Source of the DNA: Bradyrhizobium sp. CCGB12
Lineage (GTDB): Bacteria > Pseudomonadota > Alphaproteobacteria > Rhizobiales > Xanthobacteraceae
Direction: 5' to 3'
Assembly: GCF_024199845.1 (NCBI RefSeq)
Contig: NZ_JANADO010000001.1
Coordinates: 3,286,001-3,350,000 of the forward strand
DNA: 64,000 nt
The notes below the pieces were generated by a model. It had not been told where the DNA came from. It saw only the letters and a program-made list of their open reading frames with translations, and ran no database searches. How positions within the stretch are numbered: position 1 is the stretch's first letter; each line of letters starts with the position of its first letter. Of this stretch, positions 1-9,151 are shown piece after piece. The position numbers were made by a program, and so were the translations under genes.

Positions 1-761
1 ACCGCCGCAATCAGCGGGATGCCGCAGCTCACGGCATAGCTGACCGTGTGGATGATCGGGCCGGAATGGGTGGCGCAGCAGAAGAAGTTGGTGGCGAGCA
101 GGATCAGGAACTGCGGCGAACGCAACGCCTCGCCCATCGACATCTCGCCCGGCGCGGCGCCCTCACCTGTTGGCGCGACCGCGGCCTGCGCGAGCGCCGG
201 CGGGCGTCGCACCAGGAACGAGACCGGGATCATGATGGCGCCGACCACCAGCGCGATGATCTGCATCGAGGTGCGCCAGTCGTGGCCGGAGACGAGCCAT
301 GCCGCGAGCGGCGACATCGTCATCGGCGCCATGCCCATGCCGGCCGAGACCAGCGACACCGCAAGGCTGCGTTGGGTCTCGAACCAGCCGGTCACGGTCG
401 CCATCATCGGCGCGAAGATCGCCGCGCAGGCGGCGCCGACCAGGAGGCCGAACACGAACTGGAACACGATCAGCGAGGTTGCGTGGCTCGCGGCGAACAG
501 GCTCAGCGCCAGCACGGTCGATCCCGTCAGCACCACCGGCCGCGGCCCGAACCTGTCAGTCAGCGTGCCCCAGGCCATGCTGGTGAAGGCCATTGCCAGA
601 AAGCCGATCGTCATCGCGCTGGAGATGCCGGTCACCGACCAGCCGGTGTCCTTCGCGATTGGCAGCAGGAACACCGGCAGCGAGAACATGCCGCCGATGG
701 CGACGCAGCCGAGCAGGCCGCCGGCGGCGACGATCACCCAGCGATAGGGGGATTGGTTCAT
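1..761 (-). CDS. MFS transporter, partial (C-terminal end lies beyond the left edge)
   Basis: Reading leftward from an ATG at 761, the frame is open to the window edge (about 253 residues). The protein starts MNQSPYRWVIVAAGGLLGC and shows six hydrophobic segments, then a loop near residues 190-210, then a further hydrophobic stretch (FLILLATNFFCC). The signature TDRFGPRPVV between the second and third segments is the MFS motif-A loop. The pattern resembles the oxalate/formate antiporter and monocarboxylate-like MFS branch, which imports small organic acids across the inner membrane. Substrate cannot be told from the sequence. It is transcribed away from the cupin gene at 1181. Long plus-strand frames here are antisense shadows. 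Confidence 0.85.
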   Translation of the reverse strand, partial: MNQSPYRWVIVAAGGLLGCVAIGGMFSLPVFLLPIAKDTGWSVTGISSAMTIGFLAMAFTSMAWGTLTDRFGPRPVVLTGSTVLALSLFAASHATSLIVFQFVFGLLVGAACAAIFAPMMATVTGWFETQRSLAVSLVSAGMGMAPMTMSPLAAWLVSGHDWRTSMQIIALVVGAIMIPVSFLVRRPPALAQAAVAPTGEGAAPGEMSMGEALRSPQFLILLATNFFCCATHSGPIIHTVSYAVSCGIPLIAA

Positions 762-1180
762 GTTAGTCTCCCGTCAAAACCGTCTTTGGTGGAAGACGAA
801 TGGGAACGGCGCCGGCCGACAATGCGACGGCATTTTGCTGCACGCTTTTGTGAGCTGCCAACAAAAACTCGCAAAACAACCCCATGCACAGTAGCCGGCC
901 CCTGCGTTCTCAAGGACTTACCGACCTCAGATTTTACCAGCTCGACGGCTCAAGCCTTGCCGACGCCGGCGCCGCCAGAGACAGATTTGACACGTCGGGC
1001 AAAACACCTGCACAATATCATCATCCCACAGATCCTGATCCCGTTCGCGATGTCCGATCGTGACTGTCTGTCCCGTCGCTCGCGATCAGGCCGCGCGGCC
1101 GCGGCAAGCGGCTATGTCCAACGATGCGCCGCGCTCCACCATCTCCACTATCTGCGCCGTGAATTGCAGGAGCTTGATCC
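762..1180. other. Intergenic region between divergent genes, no gene seen
   Basis: This 419-base stretch separates the leftward MFS gene and the rightward cupin gene, so it must carry both promoters. I find no convincing reading frame. At about 981-1001 there is a short, imperfectly palindromic motif (gatttgacacgtcgggcaaa), a type of sequence often scattered in bradyrhizobial spacers. No RNA gene or clear operator was recognised. Confidence 0.4.
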
Positions 1181-1639
1181 ATGCCGAAGATCGACGTCGC
1201 CACAGTGCCGACCCGCAAGGGCTCCGGCTATCCCGCGCCCTTCAGCGCTCCCTGCGCCGAGCGCATCCGGCAGCGGCTCGGCAATGCCGGAGGCTTGTCG
1301 GATTTCGGCGTCAACCTGATGCGCCTGCCGCCGGGCGGCTGGTCCAGCCAGCGGCACTGGCATTCGCACGAGGACGAGTTCGTCTACATCCTCGAAGGTG
1401 AAGTGACGCTGATCGAGGACGGCGGCGAAACCGTGCTGCGCGCGGGCGATTGCGCCGCCTTCCCCAAGGCAAGCGGCAACGGCCATCACATGATCAACAA
1501 GTCGAACGCGACGGCCGTCTATCTCGAAGTCGGCTCGCGCTCGCCTGACGATCTCACGACATGCTCCGACATCGACATGATGAGCGCCAATTCCGACGGC
1601 CGGTTCGTGCACAAGGATGGCACGCCCTACCCGGACTAG
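1181..1639 (+). CDS. Cupin-domain protein
   Basis: 152 residues. The single cupin barrel shows motif 1 as HWHSHEDEFVYILEGE (residues 61-76), supplying two or three His and a Glu for a metal site, and motif 2 around PKASGNGHHMINKS (residues 98-111). The family (COG3837-like small cupins) is uncharacterised, and members are thought to bind a metal and a small sugar- or acid-like ligand. The start is an ATG preceded by CAGGAG eight bases upstream. The gene stands alone, divergent from the MFS transporter. The precise reaction is unknown. Confidence 0.8.
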   Translation: MPKIDVATVPTRKGSGYPAPFSAPCAERIRQRLGNAGGLSDFGVNLMRLPPGGWSSQRHWHSHEDEFVYILEGEVTLIEDGGETVLRAGDCAAFPKASGNGHHMINKSNATAVYLEVGSRSPDDLTTCSDIDMMSANSDGRFVHKDGTPYPD

Positions 1640-1704
1640 GCCATGTACCTATAAACGTCCCTGGTGACTAAGTCCGCTTCAATCGAAATCGCGTTTTGAA
1701 ACGC

Positions 1705-2562
1705 CTAGAGCTGCGGACCAGATAGTCCGACCTCTCGTTCAGCGCGAAGGACATTGCCATAGAGACTGCCGATCCATTGTCTTCCGCTCGAGGTTACATT
1801 CAAATAGCGGATGGCAGTTTGGATGTGCGGTGCGACCTTGGTCCAGTAGAATTGAGGATATTTGTACACCACGTCCGCGGGCGTGGTGTACCCGAGCGAT
1901 TTGTTGAGTCCTATCTCCTCGAACTCGTAGAACAGCGCATTTGATTTCTTCATGTAGTTGGGATCGCCGAGCTGACCGATCAGGTCGGCGGCGCGAAGCA
2001 ACAAACCTTCCTCTTCGTCAAGATCATCCTTGAGTTCGTTCGCTGATTCGTCTGCGTAAGGAAAACGAGTGTATTCGATGGCTTGGGCAACGCGAGCGGC
2101 GTCAATGTCGTCGACTGGGTCAAGGCGCTCCACGGCGAATAATTTTGAGCGATCGACATGATAGGGCGCAAGCGCTGCATCGGAGGAACCGATCGGTAAT
2201 TCAACCGTTCGGCCGGTACCATCAACAATATAGGCTCCGTCCTGGTCTCCGTGAACTATTCCCCGAACGTAGCCGATGTCGTGAAGCAGGCACGCCAGGA
2301 TAAAGTGAGCATAGTCGCTGGCAGTCGTTGGCCTCAGAAGGGAGCGCCCGATCAGGATGTCGTGCCCGACCAGCGTAACCAACAACGTGTGCTCGACGTT
2401 GTGGTAGAGTGCATCGCTGTTACCGATACATTCAAGGGCCAGCTTTGCTGCGTAGGGTAGCAATTCCGGCAAGCTGGCGTGGGACGAGCCGAAGCGACCG
2501 CTTGTCTCCGAGGTCAGGAACGCACCGAGCGCCTGGGACGTCAGTTCTGGAATCGTTATCAT
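1705..2562 (-). CDS. HD-domain metal-dependent phosphohydrolase-like protein
   Basis: 285 residues from the ATG at 2562; a TTG at 2589 would add nine residues but has no ribosome site, while GAGAG precedes the ATG. The segment YHNVEHTLLV followed about 35 residues later by LLHDIGYVRG gives the H...HD metal-binding pattern of HD phosphohydrolases. The rest is mainly helical and acidic, with no membrane segment or second recognised domain. HD proteins hydrolyse nucleotides, cyclic dinucleotides or other phosphoesters; the substrate here is unknown. A FixK-type box lies about 100 bases upstream (2665-2678), so low-oxygen induction is possible. Confidence 0.7.
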   Translation of the reverse strand: MITIPELTSQALGAFLTSETSGRFGSSHASLPELLPYAAKLALECIGNSDALYHNVEHTLLVTLVGHDILIGRSLLRPTTASDYAHFILACLLHDIGYVRGIVHGDQDGAYIVDGTGRTVELPIGSSDAALAPYHVDRSKLFAVERLDPVDDIDAARVAQAIEYTRFPYADESANELKDDLDEEEGLLLRAADLIGQLGDPNYMKKSNALFYEFEEIGLNKSLGYTTPADVVYKYPQFYWTKVAPHIQTAIRYLNVTSSGRQWIGSLYGNVLRAEREVGLSGPQL

Positions 2563-3050
2563 GAGCAAGCTCTCACTTTCGTCGCCCAACCTTCAGGAGG
2601 CCCTCTGCAGGATCGGGAGGGAGAGGACGATCCTAGAAGGGTGAAGGCAAAGAATGGGTGATGCTTGACCTAGATCAACAGCAGCGACGCGGGGCCACAC
2701 GGTGCCCGGTAGCAACTTCCGCTTAGGGTCCAAAATTGGACATCAACAGGATGATGCCAAAGTCATTTCGGCGTGTCGGCGGTCAACTTGTCACGTATGC
2801 TTCGATAGATTTGGGGGTCGGACTAGGGCGCGTACTCATAAATCGGGCTGCGAGGATCATGCAGGTCTGATTTCCGCTTATTGGCGAACGGCGGTGGAAT
2901 AGCGGATGTCGCGGAAAGGCCGACTGGGAGACGCTGCTGCCGTTGACAACTCATCGTTGTTACGGGCATCATGCGGTCGTTGCAGTAGGGCGCATCGGCT
3001 AGGCCGAAAGGGCAATGCCCACCTACGAAGTGTAAACCGTAGTTGCGCCC
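2563..3050. other. Intergenic region with a FixK-type box and a short dispersed repeat
   Basis: No convincing gene is seen in this 488-base gap. It holds the FixK/FNR-like palindrome at 2665-2678 and, at 2824-2843, a 20-base string (tagggcgcgtactcataaat) that recurs inverted with one mismatch at 5689-5708. The string is probably debris of a mobile or repeated element. Small frames here have poor coding character. Confidence 0.45.
2665..2678. promoter_or_regulatory. FixK/FNR-type box
   Basis: TTGACCTAGATCAA matches the TTGA-N6-TCAA consensus bound by FixK2/FNR regulators in rhizobia exactly. It is 103 bases upstream of the ATG of the leftward HD-domain gene and about 370 bases upstream of the rightward VOC gene. 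The HD gene is the more likely target. Binding is inferred only from the consensus. Confidence 0.55.
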
Positions 3051-3698
3051 ATGCCGAACCTCGAAAACCTGAAGAAGCAGGCCAAGCAGTACTTGCGCTG
3101 GCATCGTGAGCGGTATCACCCGGTTGCCGCCGAGATCAGAGCTGCGCTACCTCAATTTCAGCACCTTGACGATCATCAGGTGCTGGATGCGACGTTCAAG
3201 CTCAGCGATGCGCAAGAGCTTGTCGCTCGCCAATTGGGCTTCAGTGGATGGAAGGCGCTTAAGGCAGGAACCCCAGCCATGAGCAGTCAAGTTAAACAGG
3301 CTATAAGAGCACCGATCTTCAGCGGTACGGAGGCTCAACTCTATGTCACTGACGTCAAGGCGTCGTGCGAATTCTTCATTTCCAAGCTCGGCTTTGCAAT
3401 CGAATTTTCGTACGGTGATCCGCCGTTTTACAGCATGATCAAGCGCGATCGTGCGCGGCTTTGCATGCGGCTTGTTTGCGAACCAGTCTTTGTCGGGGAC
3501 GTTCGCCAGCGCGAACACCTTTTGTCTGCCTCGATCACTGTCGATACCGCAGCGGAGATCAAGCAACTCTTCTTGGAGTTCCAATCGGCAGGCGTGAGCT
3601 TCCATCAAGAACTGAGAAAAGAACCTTGGGGCGCAAGAAACTTCATTGTCCTTGATCCCGACGGCAACCTCATCTTGTTCGCCGGCCCTGCTGACTGA
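3051..3698 (+). CDS. Glyoxalase/bleomycin-resistance (VOC) superfamily protein with N-terminal helical extension
   Basis: 215 residues. Residues 1-75 form a helical extension starting MPNLENLKKQAKQYLRWH, a segment seen on several bradyrhizobial VOC and ankyrin-like proteins. Residues about 95-213 are one VOC module (AQLYVTDVKASCEFFISKLGF, then WGARNFIVLDPDGNLILFAG at the end). The terminal D-PDGN-L-F motif is typical of the family. VOC proteins act as metal-dependent dioxygenases, isomerases or antibiotic-binding proteins; none can be chosen here. The gene is monocistronic and followed by a terminator-like hairpin. Confidence 0.8.
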   Translation: MPNLENLKKQAKQYLRWHRERYHPVAAEIRAALPQFQHLDDHQVLDATFKLSDAQELVARQLGFSGWKALKAGTPAMSSQVKQAIRAPIFSGTEAQLYVTDVKASCEFFISKLGFAIEFSYGDPPFYSMIKRDRARLCMRLVCEPVFVGDVRQREHLLSASITVDTAAEIKQLFLEFQSAGVSFHQELRKEPWGARNFIVLDPDGNLILFAGPAD

Positions 3699-3728
3699 GT
3701 GCGGCTCCTCGGAACGAGCCCACTTCCG

Positions 3729-3756
3729 GGCGAAGGCAATTGCGTCGCCTTTTTTG
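3729..3756 (+). terminator. Probable intrinsic terminator after the VOC gene
   Basis: GGCGA and TCGCC arms surround a short self-complementary core (gcaattgc), followed by six T residues. It lies 31 bases beyond the stop at 3698, as expected for a Rho-independent terminator. The stem has one or two mismatches. Confidence 0.55.
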
Positions 3757-3889
3757 TCTACGCCCAGTTACGAATGACTAAACTCAAAGGAGTAATGTGG
3801 GTCTGCTTCGGGTGAACAGGGACAAGCTTCAACTTGATACTCTTTGCAGGAAGTGTGAATGGGTGCTTTGAGCGCCCGAGGCCACGGTC

Positions 3890-4723
3890 ATGGCGATCAG
3901 CCGAGCGAAGCGAAGCCGATCGGGAAAGAGAGGCCTTGTGATACGCTTGGTATTCGTCTTGTTGCTAGCCGGGGTCGCAACAGCCCAGGCGCAACCCGTT
4001 TTCGACACATCCACCGTAGGCGGGCCGCGGAGTGCCCGGCCTGGCGAGCTATTCCTGCCTGCCGGGCGTGGTCCGTTCCCTGCAATGATCGTGCTGCATG
4101 GCTGTGACGGCGTAGGGCCTCATTACCGCACTTGGGCGCGCCGTCTACAGGCTTGGGGGTACGCCGCATTGATGGTGGATAGCTTCGGCCCTCGCGGCAT
4201 CCGCGAAGTTTGTGGTGAGGGCCGGCGCGTGGACCCATCGGCACGGGCGGCGGACGCGTTCCGGGCAGCCGCCTGGCTTCGGACACGATCGGACATAGCA
4301 GCGGACGAAATCGGCGTGATTGGTTTCTCGCACGGGGGCTGGAGCGTGCTGAAAGCCGTGCTGGCTGACGCAGTCTCGGCATCGGGCGGCCCAGCCTTCG
4401 CGGCAGCCGTCGCCTATTATCCAGGGTGCGAGGCGCCCGGAGCACCTCTCGCGACCGATACTTTGATCCTGATTGGGGACGCCGACGACTGGACTCCGCC
4501 TGGGCGTTGCCAGCGATGGGTAGACCGTGTCGACAGCAATGGGCGTTCGCTCGCCTTGCATGTCTTCCCCGGCGCGCTGCATGGCTTCGACACGACCGTC
4601 GCAAAGCATATCTATGCCGGTCATCAGGTGGGCGGGGATCCGCAAGCAGCTCCCGCTTCAGAAGCCGAAGTGCGACGTTTCCTGGCGGCGCACCTCGGTG
4701 CTAGGGGCGGTGGGGCAAAGTAG
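3890..4723 (+). CDS. Secreted dienelactone hydrolase-family protein
   Basis: 277 residues. An N-terminal basic stretch followed by LVIRLVFVLLLAGVATAQAQ looks like a Sec signal with cleavage after AQAQ. The mature part is an alpha/beta hydrolase: FPAMIVLHGCDGVGP carries the oxyanion strand, GVIGFSHGGW the nucleophile elbow with Ser (in place of the Cys of classical dienelactone hydrolase), GDADDWTPP the likely Asp and FPGALHGFD the catalytic His. It is probably a periplasmic esterase or hydrolase of unknown substrate. Start is an ATG with GAGG upstream. A decayed acetyltransferase gene follows. Confidence 0.8.
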   Translation: MAISRAKRSRSGKRGLVIRLVFVLLLAGVATAQAQPVFDTSTVGGPRSARPGELFLPAGRGPFPAMIVLHGCDGVGPHYRTWARRLQAWGYAALMVDSFGPRGIREVCGEGRRVDPSARAADAFRAAAWLRTRSDIAADEIGVIGFSHGGWSVLKAVLADAVSASGGPAFAAAVAYYPGCEAPGAPLATDTLILIGDADDWTPPGRCQRWVDRVDSNGRSLALHVFPGALHGFDTTVAKHIYAGHQVGGDPQAAPASEAEVRRFLAAHLGARGGGAK

Positions 4724-4747
4724 CTCGGGATCGAAAAAGGATCATGG

Positions 4748-5601
4748 GTGACGGATATGGGCGACGAGCGGTGCCAGACAAGCGGTCCAGAGGTGCAAGA
4801 TTTTTCCAATCCGGTCGAACTCGCCCTGAGGATGAAGCGGCTTGCCGTTGACATGGATCGTCGACCTGACCCCGATGGGTTCGTCCAATACTGTTTCGAT
4901 CATGAACCGTTCGGCTCGGCTTATGTGACCGTTTCTACCGCCGAACAGGGACCGGTAGCGTCTTCAAATTCCAATCGTGTTACGTTGTGTGGACCGAAGA
5001 GAGATTGACTGTCGAGGGGCTTGAGCAGATTGCTGACATTTTCAGAAAAGCTGGCATTAAAAAATACTTTGTGTAGCTCAGTCCGGGACCTCAAATCGAG
5101 GTCGTGCGCGGCTGGCTGTTCAAAGCAGGAATGAAGCCCAACCCCTATGTGCGCTATCCCACGCTCGCACGCCACGCGAGCCCTTCATCGCCGATCGCTA
5201 CGAAAATTGACGTTCAGCAGCTATCTCCCAGCGAAGCCAAGCAGATTGTGAAGTCGCATGACGGTATCGCTTTCCCCGATTTCTCCCGGTCATCGCCAGA
5301 GCAACGCGGATGGCACTACTTCGTAGCCTTCGACGGCGGACAGGCGCTCGCAACTGCTCGACTGTATGTGCAGGGAGAACTTGGCTACTTGGGAACAGCA
5401 TTTACAGGTGAGCCCTGTCGCCGACGAGGCGCTCAACAGGCGCTGATCGCCAAACGGATCGAAGTCGCTGCGGCGCTCGGCTGCCGCGTTCTTATTTCTG
5501 AGACATTATCTATCTTGAAAAGCTCACTGAACAACCTGCAAAAAGCCGAGTTTCGAACGATCTTCGAAAAAGAGGTCTACGAAGCCAACATCGAGGATTG
5601 A
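4748..5601 (+). pseudogene. Decayed GNAT-family N-acetyltransferase gene (frameshift plus in-frame TAG)
   Basis: The C-terminal part (from about 5104; GTG and ATG starts at 5104 and 5131) encodes a GNAT acetyl-CoA fold: HYFVAFDGGQALATARLYV, then CRRRGAQQALIAKRI, the Q/RxxGxG/A pyrophosphate-binding motif. Upstream in the same frame is coherent sequence (ERLTVEGLEQIADIFRKAGI) interrupted by a single TAG at 5074-5076, where a CAG codon would restore continuity. The N-terminal part (from 4748) lies in another frame and joins near 4950-4970. So there are at least two lesions. A shortened protein could still be made from 5104/5131 but would lack the N-terminal half. Confidence 0.65.
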
Positions 5602-5771
5602 AACCTCCATCCGCGCCTGGCCCATCGCGTTATTTGCAACCCGCACGAAGGGTGGTCACTGATCCGGAGCGACGTGAGCATAGTCAGAATTTATGAGTCC
5701 GCGCCCTAATTCTGTAAGCCCTTTTGCTGGCTTTGGCGGCTCACAATGACGACGGCCAAGTGGAGAGTCGT

Positions 5772-7277
5772 CTAATCACGATGGGAAGTGAGCGTGAACT
5801 GGAAGACGGCGCCCCGAGGCTTATTCACCGTGACCCACAATCGTCCTCCATGAGCCGCAATGATCGACCTACAGATGGCCAGACCCATGCCTAAGCCATG
5901 AGACTTGGTCGTGTAGAACGCATCGAACACACGTTCGGCAGTCGCCGAGTCGAGCCCTGGGCCGGTATCCCGCACGGCGACGCTCACATCGCCCGCAACA
6001 TCCCTTTCGGTACTAATCTGCAGCGCTCGGCTACCCTCCTCGAGGCTGGTCATGGCGTCGATGGCATTTAGGATCAGATTAAGGAGCACCTGCTGCAGCT
6101 GAATGCGCTCACCTTCGATCTGCGGCAGATCCTCCGCCAGTTGCGTCTGCAGCGAAATTCCATGCCTCACCGCCTCACTTCGGACTATGGCAACGACATC
6201 CAGGACGGCTTCGTTGAAGTCGAGGCGGCTTCTGGGGACCGGCGCTTTCCTGACCATAGCGCGGATCCGGTGGACGATCTCGCCAGCTCGTTGACTATCT
6301 GTGACAATGTGCTCGAGGGACTCGCGCGCCTTATTCAGATTGGGCGGGTTAGCGCCCAGCCAGTTTAAGGCCGCGTCGGCATTGGTGAGCACAGCGGAGA
6401 TCGGCTGATTGACCTCGTGGGCAATCGAAGCCGTCAACTGCCCCATGGTAGCGACGCGACTGACGTGAGCGAGCTCGACCTGTGTCTTCTGGCGTTCGAT
6501 ATTGCCGTTCTTGAAGACATTGACCGCATCGGCCATCGCGCCGATTTCGTCACGCCGACCAATCCCGGGCACGTCGATGCTGGTATCGCCTTTGGCGAGT
6601 GCGGCCATGGCGCCGGTCATGCGCGTGATCGGCGTCGCGATAGCTCGCGTGAGTAGAATGCCCATCAACACCGCGATGATGAGCGAGGCTCCGGCTCCCA
6701 GCAGGGTCGCCATGTATGCAGTGACATATGCCTGCTTCTGAGCAGCGTCACGCTTTGCCAACAGATCGCGCTCAAGCTTCTCGAATTCGCTCGCTTTGGT
6801 GCGGATAGCGTCCATGGCGGCTTTGCTGGTCGACCCTTCCAACGCGCGCGCTTCCTCGCGGGTCGCTGGATTCGCCATCAGCGCGATCTCCCGTTCGGCG
6901 GTCTCCATGCGCCACGTCGTCGCCAGCTTATTCAATTCATCGAGCCGGTCTTGCTGGACCGGGTTATCCGAAGTCTGTGCTCTTAATTTCCGGATCGCCG
7001 CACTAAAGTTGTCGCCGCCCCTGCGGTACGGCTCCAAAAATCTCTCGTCGCCGCTGATCAAATAGCCGCGCAGGCTGGTTTCCTGATCCAGCATTGCCGC
7101 TACCGCCATCTCTAGCGCGTCCAACACGTCAGTGGTATGGACCCGCCAGTTTTTGGCCTCTTCGGTCACGCGAAGTCTGTCGTATATGATTGCGCCGCTC
7201 ACGAATATGACCGCGACCACGGCTGCAAACGCGGCCATTAGCTTGTGCGAAATCGGTAAATCGGAAAACGCGGACAC
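5772..7277 (-). CDS. Membrane sensor histidine kinase (CHASE3-HAMP-HisKA-HATPase)
   Basis: 501 residues from the GTG at 7277, which is preceded by GAGGA at ideal spacing; a TTG at 7304 lacks such a site. Order of parts: TM helix (about 15-35), periplasmic four-helix CHASE3-like sensor with the LDQETSLRGYLISGDERFL motif, second TM (about 190-210), HAMP linker, HisKA box TASIAHEVNQPISAV with the phospho-acceptor His (about residue 287), then N box, DTGPGL and GLGMGLAI ATP-lid motifs. The HEVNQP form groups it with FixL/DctB-type kinases. No response regulator is adjacent, so its partner is unknown. Confidence 0.9.
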   Translation of the reverse strand: MSAFSDLPISHKLMAAFAAVVAVIFVSGAIIYDRLRVTEEAKNWRVHTTDVLDALEMAVAAMLDQETSLRGYLISGDERFLEPYRRGGDNFSAAIRKLRAQTSDNPVQQDRLDELNKLATTWRMETAEREIALMANPATREEARALEGSTSKAAMDAIRTKASEFEKLERDLLAKRDAAQKQAYVTAYMATLLGAGASLIIAVLMGILLTRAIATPITRMTGAMAALAKGDTSIDVPGIGRRDEIGAMADAVNVFKNGNIERQKTQVELAHVSRVATMGQLTASIAHEVNQPISAVLTNADAALNWLGANPPNLNKARESLEHIVTDSQRAGEIVHRIRAMVRKAPVPRSRLDFNEAVLDVVAIVRSEAVRHGISLQTQLAEDLPQIEGERIQLQQVLLNLILNAIDAMTSLEEGSRALQISTERDVAGDVSVAVRDTGPGLDSATAERVFDAFYTTKSHGLGMGLAICRSIIAAHGGRLWVTVNKPRGAVFQFTLTSHRD

Positions 7278-7691
7278 CTTATCCTCGGAGCCGACAACAA
7301 CCAACTAGTCAGCTATTTGGGTTGGAGATTGATCCCAACGGATGGCATTCGCAAGAATTTGGCGTGGCGTGGTCATAGGGCAAAGCAACGCAGTCGCGGT
7401 GTTCAATCAGCTTGACAAACACAAGGCGTCCCTCGCCGCCTAGCTCTCCAGCAACGACGAGCGCATCCGCTGTCCCTTCGTCAGATTGGATAAATGGCAT
7501 CAACGAACCTACCGCCGCTCGATCATTGCCATGGAGCCTCCGCCGGTGCGCCATCCTAGGCCGGCTAAAGTATGCGGCCGTCGACCCAGAAGGGATTTGA
7601 GGCGGCGTCGATCACCGATCAAAAAAGGTTCGTTATTCCCAAGATCGCCGCTGGCGCCAAGAGGTGTGCGTGTGGGCAGTCGCAGGCTGTT
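7278..7691. other. Spacer upstream of the histidine kinase with a possible tiny ORF
   Basis: On the minus strand, a frame from ATG at 7500 to TGA at 7309 could encode 63 residues (MPFIQSDEGTADALVVAGEL...). It ends 31 bases before the kinase GTG and has GTAGG upstream, so it could be co-transcribed with the kinase. It has no recognisable domain and I do not regard it as established. The rest of the spacer shows nothing clear. Confidence 0.3.
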
Positions 7692-8789
7692 CTATCTCGA
7701 GCGTTCGGCCGCCGCAGTTAGCACAGGATAGCGGGCATAGAGCGTGTCGACGCGGTCCCGCCACATCGCCACGAACGCGCCCGAGGTGAGACTATCGACC
7801 GACTTCCATTCGCGTTTGACCGCAGGCAGCGTGTTGCCCCAGATCGCGCGCTTGCACCATCGCTCGCCCTTCGCCAAGCCCTCCCGGGTTGCGCACATCG
7901 ACTTCCACGCGATCCGCTGCGGATGGCTGATGTGTTGGGCGGCTCCTTCCCAGCCCTGCTGGTGGATCAGATAGAGGTCCGAAAAGGTCGGCTTCTTCTG
8001 CGTCAATATTTCGAATAGCGCAGCCTCGCTGAGAAACTTGTAGGCGGCACCCACCGCGTTGTCGCGAGGATTGAGGATGTCGCCCGATCCATATTTGCTG
8101 AACTCAAACTTGCTCAGCTGGAACAGGCCGATATAGGAGCCGGTGCGTTGCTTGGGATTGAAATCGGATTCGATTTTGGCGACCGCCTTCATGAAGTTGA
8201 CATCGACACCGAACGCTTCGGCTGCACGTTCGATCTCCTGGACGGGCGTTCCGAGCGGAACGTCGCTCAACGCCGACAAGGCGATCTTCGCGGGCTTCTC
8301 CGGCGGCGGAATTTCCGAGTAGACGTAGTATTTGAGATACGACGGTTTGCCTTCGCCCGGATCGGGCAAAGCAACGGGCGGACGGTCCTGCTGTAGCGTT
8401 GCCGAGTTCTCGGGCGACGTCGCCTCAAGGCTGGCGACCTGCAACATTGGCCCTTGCGAAGTGCTTACATCGGACGACGGCACTGAGTCCGGCGCCGCGG
8501 CGTTGAATCCCGCCGCAACGATCGCATTAGCCGATAATCCTGTATCGAATTTCGTCTCGATGGCCGGGGCCGGAAACGCGGCGCCGGCATTTGCCAGGAC
8601 CGTCGTCACATTCCGCGGGATGCCGCTGAATGCATCAGCCACTCTTGCATTCGGCGTGGCTATGCTTGGGCGCGGGACCGCGATCTGACCAATCGCGGCA
8701 AGCGAAGTCGCTGTCAGTGCGCCGGCAATACAGCTTGCTTGCCAAATCTTCAACGTCGCCAGCCGCGCGGCCGCGGTCCCCCCGTTCAT
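7692..8789 (-). CDS. Secreted lytic transglycosylase (SLT domain)
   Basis: 365 residues. A hydrophobic N-terminal segment (about 15-35) is a signal or anchor. A low-complexity Ala/Pro/Ser-rich linker runs to about residue 175. The C-terminal domain carries FMKAVAKIESDFNP, with the catalytic Glu, and GSYIGLFQLSKFEFSKYG, matching the SLT-type ES...GLMQ pattern with F for M. Such enzymes cleave murein between MurNAc and GlcNAc in the periplasm, for remodelling or to make room for envelope assemblies. It is beside the glycine-rich membrane protein gene, and both face left, suggesting a shared envelope role. Confidence 0.85.
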   Translation of the reverse strand: MNGGTAAARLATLKIWQASCIAGALTATSLAAIGQIAVPRPSIATPNARVADAFSGIPRNVTTVLANAGAAFPAPAIETKFDTGLSANAIVAAGFNAAAPDSVPSSDVSTSQGPMLQVASLEATSPENSATLQQDRPPVALPDPGEGKPSYLKYYVYSEIPPPEKPAKIALSALSDVPLGTPVQEIERAAEAFGVDVNFMKAVAKIESDFNPKQRTGSYIGLFQLSKFEFSKYGSGDILNPRDNAVGAAYKFLSEAALFEILTQKKPTFSDLYLIHQQGWEGAAQHISHPQRIAWKSMCATREGLAKGERWCKRAIWGNTLPAVKREWKSVDSLTSGAFVAMWRDRVDTLYARYPVLTAAAERSR

Positions 8790-9151
8790 GTCCCCGACTT
8801 GGCACGCAGATTAAGGAGGCCGGGGGATGACAATTGGGCGCACTTGTGGCGCAGATGCGGCGAGTCTCGACCGCGTTGCCAAACTTGGTGGGATTGCGAA
8901 GGCCTGGATGATCACCCACGCTCGTGGTTTTGACGTTGATAAGAGCACAGCCGCAAAACTGCACCCTACCGATTGTGTGGGCGCACGGTGACTGTATCGC
9001 CGATGTCGAAAGACGTCAGGTCATCACCGACCTGTAGTGGCCCGCCATACGAAATCGCGCGTACCCGCCACAATATCGCCAACGGTTGCGCGAGGAAACT
9101 TGTCGTTCCCGAGAAAAACCAGATGGGAATAGACCGCCAGGGAGCTCGGCT
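8790..9151. other. Spacer containing a probable coding remnant
   Basis: Most of this gap is covered by the frameshifted remnant described for 8966-9155. The remaining part (8790-8965), directly upstream of the transglycosylase gene, should hold its promoter, but no clear element was recognised. Confidence 0.35.

Noticed and set aside
46..1319. Long plus-strand open frames at the left edge
   Set aside because: Antisense to the MFS gene; composition is Arg/Ala/His-rich with no domain, caused by high GC.
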